Shown here piece by piece: positions 57,028 through 64,000 of a stretch of DNA of 64,000 bases. The DNA lies in NCBI RefSeq assembly GCF_001513965.1, contig NZ_KQ948017.1, forward strand, positions 1 through 64,000, read 5' to 3'. A model generated the notes under the pieces. That model was given only the letters and a program-made list of their open reading frames with translations. It had not been told where the DNA came from and did no database searches. Position 1 is the stretch's first letter. Each line of letters starts with the position of its first letter. The position numbers were made by a program, and so were the translations under genes. The DNA comes from Streptomyces cellostaticus. GTDB lineage: Bacteria > Actinomycetota > Actinomycetes > Streptomycetales > Streptomycetaceae.

Positions 57028-57462
57028 CTGGATCACCTCCGCGTCGAGCGCTGGATGACGGCGGCGAGGGAGAGAGCCGCTGCCGGGGGACACACACGAA
57101 GGCGGGCCCTCGGTCTGTGCCGTGGCCCCCATGCGCTCGCTTCACCGCCGGTACTTCCAGGTAACGCCCGTACGGCAGGGGCTGCAACCCACGTCGACAG
57201 CGCCACCCGCTGCGGCCGCCGGTCAGCGTTTCGGGCCGTCTTCATAGGGGCTGCCTCCCGGGCCAGGCGCACTCACGGGCATGACCCGGCTGAGGGGCCT
57301 TCCCCTGGTCGAGCGCCTCGCATACCTGGTCCGTGGATCCGTAGCGGCGGGTGAGCCCCTGGTGACGCGTCCATGCGTCCGCATATCCTTACGCCCACGT
57401 ATCCATGTGTCTGCATGGAGGTCCGGCACCTCCACCAGGAAGACCGTGGGCGGTCACGTCGC
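57028..57462. other. Intergenic region, no gene seen
   Basis: 435 bp upstream of the dehydrogenase. It includes a low-complexity stretch (about 57365-57420) with repeated CAT/CGT-rich words. Open frames do not look like proteins. Confidence 0.4.
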
Positions 57463-57891
57463 TCACACCAGGTCGATACCCAGCTCGGTGTCCGGTCGGC
57501 ACAGCCGGCACGCCTCGGCATTCGGGTCCGTGAGCGCGGCCCGTGCCTCATCGGCCCTGATCCGGTGCGGACGGCCTTCGGTCATGGTGCAGTCGGCGGT
57601 GTGGATCAGAGCGGGCTCGGGCCCGGCCGACGTCCGCTTCTGCTGCACTACGAAGCCCACGTCTGCCGCGGGCAGCGGCGTGAAGCCGGGCGGTGGTCCC
57701 CCACCTTCTTCCACACGGCTCGGCCGCCGCGGGGGCCCGTGTTCCGCGCGGGTGAGGGCCTCCCGTACGGCGTTCCGCTGGAGCCGCAGGTAGGTGCCGA
57801 TGGTGTGGTTCTCAGCGATCTGCCGGTCGAGGTAGGCAAGGACCATGCGGAGCCGGAGCAGGTCAGGTGGCAGCTGCGACAAGACGCCCAC
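57463..57891 (-). CDS. DUF6233 family protein
   Basis: Predicted 142 aa from GTG 57891. 'LPPDLLRLRMVLAYLDRQI' is the DUF6233-type start. The C-terminal 'IHTADCTMTEGRP', with 'ACRLCRPDTELGI', gives a conserved His/Cys set that may bind metal. The family is common in Streptomyces and of unknown role. Its start overlaps the small upstream open frame by about 29 nt, so translation may be coupled. Confidence 0.7.
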   Translation of the reverse strand: MGVLSQLPPDLLRLRMVLAYLDRQIAENHTIGTYLRLQRNAVREALTRAEHGPPRRPSRVEEGGGPPPGFTPLPAADVGFVVQQKRTSAGPEPALIHTADCTMTEGRPHRIRADEARAALTDPNAEACRLCRPDTELGIDLV

Positions 57892-58024
57892 CAGCCCTGT
57901 GCGGGACGACGCACAGGGTCAGCTCCGTCCTCCCGGCCGCGTCGTGTACAGGATCGACCGCGCGGCCGTATGTGGTGTGCCATGCCTCCAGGGCTTGAGC
58001 GAGGTCGTCGGGGATCGACCACAT
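57863..58024 (-). CDS. Small hypothetical protein upstream of DUF6233
   Basis: Predicted 53 aa from ATG 58024: 'MWSIPDDLAQALEAWHTTYG' then a more basic tail. The sequence is protein-like and overlaps the DUF6233 start. It may be a leader or partner protein; no family known to me. It is short, so the evidence is limited. Confidence 0.45.
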   Translation of the reverse strand: MWSIPDDLAQALEAWHTTYGRAVDPVHDAAGRTELTLCVVPHRAGGRLVAAAT

Positions 58025-58167
58025 GGCCAGATTCAATCACGTGTTCGATTTTCTACGCCACCGGCACCTGATCTTGATGGTTGACAACACCCTGGGAAAC
58101 GCCGAAGCCATACCGGACATCTGCCGTGCCCGTTCCCGCGGCCCGCACGGCGCTAGCATCGGATCCC

Positions 58168-58689
58168 GTGATCGTATGGCTCAATGGCACCCACGGCGCA
58201 GGCAAGACAACGACCAGTCCACTCGTGCAGCAACTGATCCCGGATTCAAGGGTGTTCGATGCCGAGAAGGTCGGCGAGACACTCATGGACATCACGCCGG
58301 GGCTGCCCGGGACTGACAACTTCCAGCACTGGCCGCCGTGGCGGCAGCTCGTCGTCGAGACCGCCCGCCGCGTACTCGACTACACCGGCGGCACTCTGGT
58401 GATGCCCATGACTGTCCTGGTCGAGCAGTACTGGCGCGAGATCAGCACGGGCCTCGCCCAACACGCCATCCCGGTAAGGCACTTCGTCCTCCACGCCGAC
58501 CAAGACACCCTCCGCGGACGCATCGAGGGAGATACTCTTCTCGGCCCCTCCCCATTCCGCCTCAGATACCTCGAGCCCTACGCCGAGGCGGCCCGCACGT
58601 GGCTGCACGGCGAGGCCGAGGTCGTCGACACCACGCACCTCACGCCCGCCCAGGCCGCCCTGCAGATCGCAGAGGCCGTCAGGAGTTGA
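58168..58689 (+). CDS. P-loop ATP-binding protein (kinase-like)
   Basis: Predicted 173 aa from GTG 58168. It starts 'MIVWLNGTHGAGKTTTSPLV', with the Walker A loop GTHGAGKTT and a Walker-B-like 'VMPMTVLVEQYW'. 'FVLHADQDTLRGRIEGDT' resembles the lid of gluconate/shikimate kinase-type small-molecule kinases. A family of single-domain kinases common in Streptomyces; the substrate is unknown. The ribosome binding site is weak. Confidence 0.78.
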   Translation: MIVWLNGTHGAGKTTTSPLVQQLIPDSRVFDAEKVGETLMDITPGLPGTDNFQHWPPWRQLVVETARRVLDYTGGTLVMPMTVLVEQYWREISTGLAQHAIPVRHFVLHADQDTLRGRIEGDTLLGPSPFRLRYLEPYAEAARTWLHGEAEVVDTTHLTPAQAALQIAEAVRS

Positions 58690-58959
58690 GGTCCGCCGCC
58701 CGCGCGAAAACAGCCGCAGGCGGCAGGGAACGACCCTCTTCCTTCGGGATGGCTGCCCGCTGCCAACGATCAGCCCACGCTTTCCACCAGGCCGGCAGCA
58801 GACTCCTGCCGCTGTCCCCCACGGCGGTCTGCAACCGATCGGCACAGCGATGAGTTTCGGAAGCGTGCCGGGTCTATGGGTGTGACGGTCGCCGAAGCAC
58901 GCCCAGGGAAGACCGCCGGTCCATACCCACACCGATCAACCGCATTCGAGGAGAACGAC

Positions 58960-59535
58960 ATGACCGCTACCTACACCTTCGACGTCTTTTCCAGCCTCGA
59001 CGGCTACGGCGCCGCCGGCGGCAACTGGACCGGCTACTGGGGTAAGCAAGGCCCCGAGTTGCTCGACCACCGCCTTGCCTTGTACGGCACGGAGCAGCGG
59101 ATGGTCTTCGGGGCCAACACCTATCGGGCCTTCGCGCGGATGCTGGCCTCGAGCACCGAGGAGTCCGACGTGCGTGACCCATGGGTCACCCGGATGAGGA
59201 ACCTGCCGGCAACGGTGGTGTCGACGACGCTGGAAGGCCCCCTCGACTGGCCGAACGCGACCGTCGTGAGCGGTGACGCCGTCGAGGTCGTCGCCCGGCT
59301 CAAGGAGGAGTCCGACGTGCCGTTGCGCTCGCACGGCAGCCTGTCGTTGAACCGGGCGCTGATGGCCGCCGGCCTGGTCGACCGCTTGCAGGTGACGCTC
59401 TTCCCTGTCATCACCGGTCAGACCGGGTTGGACCCGATCTTCCAGGGTGCGGCCGACTTCGACCTGGAGCTGGTCGAGAACCGGACGCTCGACGGTCACA
59501 TCCAAGAGCTCATCTACCGGCCCACCCTCCATTGA
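58960..59535 (+). CDS. Dihydrofolate reductase family protein (RibD C-terminal-like)
   Basis: Predicted 191 aa from ATG 58960 with GAGGAG upstream. 'TYTFDVFSSLDGYGAAGGNW', 'QRMVFGANTYRAFARML', 'VVSTTLEGPLDWPNATVVSG', 'LRSHGSLSLNRALMAAGLVD' and 'VTLFPVITGQTG' match the RibD C-terminal/DHFR-like fold of bacterial reductases. NADPH-dependent reductase of unknown substrate; no full riboflavin set nearby. Confidence 0.85.
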   Translation: MTATYTFDVFSSLDGYGAAGGNWTGYWGKQGPELLDHRLALYGTEQRMVFGANTYRAFARMLASSTEESDVRDPWVTRMRNLPATVVSTTLEGPLDWPNATVVSGDAVEVVARLKEESDVPLRSHGSLSLNRALMAAGLVDRLQVTLFPVITGQTGLDPIFQGAADFDLELVENRTLDGHIQELIYRPTLH

Positions 59536-59649
59536 CCTGTACGGATTCGAGGCTCAAGGAGCTGGATCACGCGGTCTGCGCATGGCACTTGCCGGAGTCG
59601 CGCGGGGCCGAGTTCGGCGGCGGACTCTTCAGCCGTGGCAGTGAAGGGA

Positions 59650-60749
59650 TCAGCCGAAGCAGCCGGGTACCGGGGCGGGGCTGCCGCTGCAGTTGGTGGG
59701 GGAGTTGAAGAGCACGACGCTGGAATGGAGAGTCACGCTGCTGAAAGGGGTGTTGGAGCGGTAGATGCCGCCGGGCGCCATGCCGGAGGAGTTGCCGGTC
59801 ACTGCCGTCCTCGTGAGGTTGAGGGTCGCGTAGTTCTTGATCCCGCCGGTCGGGACACCCGAGGTGTCGGCCGTGTTGTGGCTGACGAAGGAACTGTTGA
59901 GATTCATGACAGCGCCGTTCGAGTTGAAGATCCCGCCGCCACCGGTGAAGTCGCCCCAGCCGGCGCCCGTGACGGTGTTGTTGCGGATGGTGCTGCCGTT
60001 GGCCGTCAGGCTGCCGAAGGCGCTCGTGATGCCGCCCCCATAGTTACTGGCCGTGTTGCCCTGCACCTGAGTGCTGTTGAGCGTCGTCGTTCCGAAGGCG
60101 TTGCCGATGCCTCCTCCCGCAACGGCCCTGTTTCCGGTGATGACACTGCTGCCGACGGTTGCCGACCGGCCTTCGGACGCCAGGCCGCCTCCGATGCCGG
60201 AAGTGGTGTTGCCGGTGATGGTGCTGCGGGTGATGGATACGGTCCCGCTTCCGGCCACCAGGACGCCTCCGCCGCCGTTACTGCTGGCGGTGTTGCCGCG
60301 CACCGAGACGTGGTCGAGAGACAGGGCGCCCTCAGCGAGGATGCCGCCTCCGGCGCCGAAGTGTGGCGAGCCCTCGCCGACGGGATTGCCCCTGCTGACC
60401 GTCAGGTAGCGGAGGGTCAGGTTGCCCGAGCTCGTGACTTCGAAGATCCGGAAGTGGGCGCCGGCGGTGGCACTCCGGGTGATGGTGGCACCGTTGCCGT
60501 TGATGGTCAGGGTTTTCGAGAGGGGCGGAAGCCCGTCCGCGTCGCCGCCCAGCGCAGTGGTCAGCGAGTAGATGCAGCCTGGGGCCAGGTCCAGGGTGGC
60601 ACCGCTCGGGGCGCTGCTGATGGCCGAGGCCGGCAGGCCGCTGTTGCAGGCACGGGCGTGGCGGCCTGGGCCGGGGTCGGCATGGCGGCCATGCCGACGG
60701 CCAGGACGGCGGTCCCGGACACGCTCCAGAGCGTGTGAATTCGTCGCAC
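59650..60749 (-). pseudogene. Secreted right-handed beta-helix repeat protein, frameshifted
   Basis: The start is GTG 60749 with GAGGAG upstream. The signal peptide 'LWSVSGTAVLAVGMAAMPTP' ends at 'AQAATPVP'. At about 60649 the frame shifts; adding one C to GTGCC restores 'TPVPCNSGLPASAISSAPSG'. From there the main frame runs through many parallel beta-helix turns ('SGNLTLRYLTVSRGNP', 'GGGVLVAGSGTVSITRS', 'NSTQVQGNTASNYGGG') to the stop at 59650. Such choice-of-anchor beta-helix proteins are surface or polysaccharide-binding. The single-base change at a short C run may be natural or a sequencing error. Confidence 0.75.
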
Positions 60750-61416
60750 GACGTCTCCTCGCAGGAGCGCCATCGACGTTGGGCCGCGTGGCTCACGCAG
60801 CCGCGGTCCACTGCTGACGATCATCATGGACACCTGGGTCTCCGATCACTGCGGAGACCCACATGCCGAAGTCCACCCCCCGCTGGCGGAATGGTGGATT
60901 GTTGTTTGGGTTCTCATGGGGGGCATTGTCGGCCAATGTGACGCGCCTTGGCCGGCCGTCGGCGAGCGAGGGCGCCACGTGGATCGCTGAAGTGGCGCAG
61001 GGCGGATACGAAGGCACGTGCCGCTGGCAGGGAACGCCTCCCTTTCGCGGCGCAACCCCCCATCGCACTCCGCGTTCCCGGAGGCGGGTGACCGTCCGTC
61101 CGGGCCGGTGAAGGCGTACGGCCTTCACCGGCCTTCACGACTCTCGCCGGCTTGGCCCCTGCCCGAGGTGCGCGGGAAAGACCCCTGCCATCCCCCGGGT
61201 ACACCATCGCGAAGTGCCGGGGCGGCCCGCCGCGCCCCATGCGCGCGCCGACTGAGGCACGGCTCCGTGGACCTCTGCTCCCGCGTCCGGCCAGTCGACT
61301 GTCGGCCATATCCGGCGCGGCGAGCGGACGCAGGGGAGCTTCCGGGCCCTTGTTCCCGGCATGCCCGGGTGATTAGGCTCCGGCTCACTTTCGCACTTCG
61401 TACACATTTTCCACAC
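60750..61416. other. Gene-poor region upstream of the MFS gene
   Basis: 667 bp without a convincing gene on either strand. The last 50 bp before ATG 61417 are AT-richer (TTCGTACACATTTTCC) and probably hold the promoter of the MFS/peptidase pair. Confidence 0.4.
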
Positions 61417-63009
61417 ATGACGGCCGGAAGCCTCGGTCGGGCAGTCGCTGCCGCATGCGCACTCGCGTGGCCTCCTCACAGGGGGACCGCCAGCACATCC
61501 AGGGGGGTGGAGGACATCGACGCGTTTCGATTACCGCAGCGTGCCGACGACGACGATTCGTCCACGGCCCTCGCCACTCCCCTCCCGCCGCAGGCCGGGT
61601 CCCGCGCGGGCAGCCGACGTGACGTCGCCGTCCTGTGGTGCGTCAACGCCGTCGACGGACTCGGCAGCCAGGCGTCCGGGGTGGTGTTCCCTCTCCTGCT
61701 CCTGGACCTGGGCCACGGCCCTGGAACCGCGGGCCTGTGTGCCAGCGCCGCCGCCCTCGCGGGTGTGCTCCTCGGGCCACTCGTCGCCGTACCGTCCGAC
61801 CGGGGCCACCGGCGCCAACTCATGACCGGCTCGGCGGTGTTGGCTGCACTGGCGATGGCGGGCCTGGCCGTCTGCTGCCTTCGGCACCCGCCCCTGTGGA
61901 TCCTGCTGAGTCTGGCTTTCACCGAGCGGCTGTGCGCGACGGCCTACGAGACTGCGGCGCGCGGGGCCCTGTGCCGGCTGGCGGCGCCGGACGATCTCCC
62001 GCGTGCCGTGGCCGGGGTCCAGGCGGGCGATCAGACGGCACTGGTGGTGGGGCCGGCGCTGGGCGGCGTCCTGTTCGGCGTGAGCCGCTTCCTGCCCTTC
62101 GCCGTCGACGCGGTCTCCTACGCCGCGGCGGCCCTCGGGGTGCGGGCCATCCGTGCTCCCCTGGACTCTCCGGCCGTTGCCGTGGCCTCGCCGGACACCC
62201 CCATGGCCGTGACGAACACGGCCCCGTCAGACACGTCCACAGACATGTCCAAGGCAACACCGGACACGCCCAAGACCACGCCAGACACTCCCGTAGCCTC
62301 ACCCGGCTCCGCTCCGCACCCGGCCGACAGCACGACCCGTGCGCCGCGGCGCGCTTCCTCCGGTGCGCTGCGGGCAGGTCTCGCCGCGGTGGTCCACTCC
62401 CCCGTGCTGGCACTGGTGCTGCTGTGGTCGTCAGTGGCGAGCGGGGTACTGGCCCTGCTGTTCTACACCGCGGTGTTCGTTCTGGGCCCCGGTGCGGGCA
62501 GTTCCGCCACCGGCGGCGTGCTCGCGGCCTCCGGCGCGGCGGGCCTGGTCGGTTCGCTGGTGGCGGCGCGGGTGGTGCGACGGTTCGGGGCCCATCGGTC
62601 GCTGACGGCGGCCACCTGGCTGCTGCTCCTGCCGTGTGCCGCGCTGTCGGCGGCCGACGGTCCGTGGCTGTGGGGGCTGTGTTTCTCCGCGCTGTGCCTG
62701 GTGCTGCCGGTGGTCACCGTCGTCCTGGGCGGGGCTGCCGTCCTCGCGGTGCCTCAGGATCTGCAGTCCCGGACCGGGGCCGTACTCGGGTCCGCCACCG
62801 CCGTCACGGCCGCTGTGGCGCCTGCCGTCGCAGCCACCCTGGTGACCTGGGGCGGGCCGCAGGCACCGGCTCTGACCTGCGCCGCCGTCCTGGCCCTGCT
62901 CGCGGTCCACACGCAGCGCACGGCCCGCACCGTGCTGCGGCCGGCCGTGCCCGGGGACGGGCACGAGGACAACCGCCCGGCCGGTTCGTCCCCGGGGAGC
63001 CGGCCATGA
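61417..63009 (+). CDS. MFS transporter with Thr/Pro-rich central loop
   Basis: Predicted 530 aa from ATG 61417; the true start may be further in, e.g. GTG 61507. About 12 hydrophobic segments in two groups. Between them is a cytoplasmic loop (about 245-310) with repeated Asp-Thr-Pro units ('SPDTPMAVTN', 'TPDTPKTTPDTPVASP'), unusual for an exporter loop. Its stop overlaps the ATG of the S9 peptidase gene (ATGA). Confidence 0.8.
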   Translation: MTAGSLGRAVAAACALAWPPHRGTASTSRGVEDIDAFRLPQRADDDDSSTALATPLPPQAGSRAGSRRDVAVLWCVNAVDGLGSQASGVVFPLLLLDLGHGPGTAGLCASAAALAGVLLGPLVAVPSDRGHRRQLMTGSAVLAALAMAGLAVCCLRHPPLWILLSLAFTERLCATAYETAARGALCRLAAPDDLPRAVAGVQAGDQTALVVGPALGGVLFGVSRFLPFAVDAVSYAAAALGVRAIRAPLDSPAVAVASPDTPMAVTNTAPSDTSTDMSKATPDTPKTTPDTPVASPGSAPHPADSTTRAPRRASSGALRAGLAAVVHSPVLALVLLWSSVASGVLALLFYTAVFVLGPGAGSSATGGVLAASGAAGLVGSLVAARVVRRFGAHRSLTAATWLLLLPCAALSAADGPWLWGLCFSALCLVLPVVTVVLGGAAVLAVPQDLQSRTGAVLGSATAVTAAVAPAVAATLVTWGGPQAPALTCAAVLALLAVHTQRTARTVLRPAVPGDGHEDNRPAGSSPGSRP

Positions 63010-64000
63010 CCAGCCCATACCAGGTGTTCGTCGCCGCCCTCCCCGACGTGTGCCCGGCGGACCCGCGGCGCATGGTGTTCACCGCGGACTCCGGCGGCCG
63101 CTGCGAGGTCTTCACGTGGGACGCCGCAGCCCGCCGGGCCCGGCAGGTCACCGACGGCCCTGGCGGTACGGCCCACCGCGCGATCGACGCCGACGGCTAC
63201 GTGTGGTGGTTCGAGGAGGACGCGACGGGACGTGGCCGCTGGTGGTTTCAGCACTTCGACGGCGGCCCGCGGCTGCCGGGCCTGCCGGGTGCACCGGCCG
63301 GGCAACCGCGCGGACTGGCCGTGACCGCGGGCGGGGCGGTCGCCGCGGCCGTCGCCCACGGGCGGGAGACCGTCGTGCTCGTGGGGCGGCGCGGCCGCGC
63401 CCCGCGCGAGGTGCTGCGCACCTCCGGGCCGCGCCGACTGGGCGGCCTCACTCCGGACGGCACGCTGATCGCCCTGGCCTCGTCGGCCGACGACGCGGCA
63501 GCCGTCACGGTCGTCACACCCGACGGCCGGACCGTCGCCACGCTGCCCGGCCCCGGCCGGACCGGCACCGGGCTGTGGTGCCAGGGCTTCTCGCCCCGGG
63601 CCGGGCACCGCGAGCTGCTGCTGGTGCAGGACCTCGGCGACTGCTACGCCCTGGCCACCTGGACGCCGGAGGAGGGACTACGGACCCACCGCTGGTGCAC
63701 CTTCGGCACGGAGATCAGCGCCCGCTGGTTTCCGGGGACTCGCGAGGTGCTGGTGCGTCAGGACCGGCACGGCCGCTCCCTGCTGTACCGCGTGGACATC
63801 GGCTCCCGGGTGCGGACGATCGTGCCCACGCCCGCCGGCAGCCTGCTGGACGCGGCGCCCCGCACCGGCGGAGCGGTCGACTATCTGTGGACCGACACCG
63901 CCCACCCACCCGTCCTGCACGCCACGGACGGCATCGCCCTGCCCCCGCCCGGCCCCTCGGCCGTCGTCCCCGGCCGGCACACCGACCTGTGGACGTCCAC
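63006..64000 (+). CDS. S9-type prolyl oligopeptidase-like protein, N-terminal part (cut by window end)
   Basis: Open from ATG 63006 to the end of the window (331 codons). The visible part is the beta-propeller of an S9 peptidase: 'PRRMVFTADSGGRCEVFTWD', 'AHRAIDADGYVWWFEEDATG', 'PRRLGGLTPDGTLIALASSA' and 'GTEISARWFPGTREVLVRQD'. The catalytic hydrolase domain should lie beyond 64000. It overlaps the MFS gene stop by 4 bp, so the two are co-translated; the peptidase may process what the transporter moves. Confidence 0.8.
   Translation, partial: MTSPYQVFVAALPDVCPADPRRMVFTADSGGRCEVFTWDAAARRARQVTDGPGGTAHRAIDADGYVWWFEEDATGRGRWWFQHFDGGPRLPGLPGAPAGQPRGLAVTAGGAVAAAVAHGRETVVLVGRRGRAPREVLRTSGPRRLGGLTPDGTLIALASSADDAAAVTVVTPDGRTVATLPGPGRTGTGLWCQGFSPRAGHRELLLVQDLGDCYALATWTPEEGLRTHRWCTFGTEISARWFPGTREVLVRQDRHGRSLLYRVDIGSRVRTIVPTPAGSLLDAAPRTGGAVDYLWTDTAHPPVLHATDGIALPPPGPSAVVPGRHTDLWTS

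Overview
The window is very GC-rich, uses GTG starts often, has strong purine-rich ribosome binding sites, and carries very rare TTA codons. Its families are typical of actinomycetes: mycothiol-dependent isomerase-like protein, SpoIIE phosphatase with anti-sigma kinase domain, GntR, MerR and HxlR regulators, DUF6233, and secreted ricin-lectin proteins. Together these indicate a Streptomyces chromosome. The layout looks like an accessory (arm-like) region: one recognisable antibiotic cluster, small regulated operons, and many scars (truncated, fused or frameshifted genes).

Layout. 0-4 kb: a membrane-anchored HTH/ricin protein, a small secreted protein and a frameshifted secreted lectin-type protein. 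4-10 kb: redox and detoxification genes (HxlR with a carboxymuconolactone-decarboxylase-like protein, a minus-strand hydrolase/quinone-reductase operon ending in a decayed SDR gene, MerR, an amidohydrolase, a nitronate monooxygenase). 9.9-13.9 kb: a translationally coupled GntR / lipocalin-like / GMC-oxidoreductase operon. 14-20 kb: assorted single genes including a type-B carboxylesterase.

20.6-32.2 kb is the main find: ten co-directional genes that match the blasticidin S type of peptidyl-nucleoside pathway. A CMP hydrolase (BlsM-like) would give cytosine. Cytosylglucuronate synthase (BlsD-like) would make CGA. A radical SAM enzyme (BlsE-like) and a DegT aminotransferase (BlsH-like) would process the sugar to a cytosinine-type core. 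A KamA-type arginine 2,3-aminomutase (BlsG-like) would give beta-arginine, an ATP-grasp ligase would join the halves, a guanidino N-methyltransferase (BlsL-like) would finish the molecule, and an MFS protein would export it. Two members are unexplained: a second, degenerate CGA-synthase-like protein and a 624-residue protein with a CHAT/caspase-like His-Cys dyad and a zinc-binding-type Cys cluster. The aminotransferase gene carries a TTA codon, so bldA control is likely. A strong hairpin follows the last gene.

32.3-40 kb: a quinone reductase, a TetR/MFS deletion fusion, DUF2071, and a sulfur/persulfide module (cysteine desulfurase, ArsR-rhodanese, metallo-beta-lactamase with two rhodanese domains, MFS). 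41.2-47.7 kb: a second, uncharacterised compact operon (PAS-LuxR regulator; divergent ATP-grasp ligase, a dikinase-like protein with glucan-water-dikinase domain order, MFS exporter). 47.9-64 kb: a chimeric scar of an ABC transporter and an ECF sigma gene, a mycothiol isomerase-like protein, a secreted GH92 mannosidase with a LacI-type operator, a large SpoIIE phosphatase, a formaldehyde-dehydrogenase-like enzyme, small hypotheticals, a frameshifted beta-helix protein, and an MFS gene coupled to an S9 peptidase gene that runs off the end.
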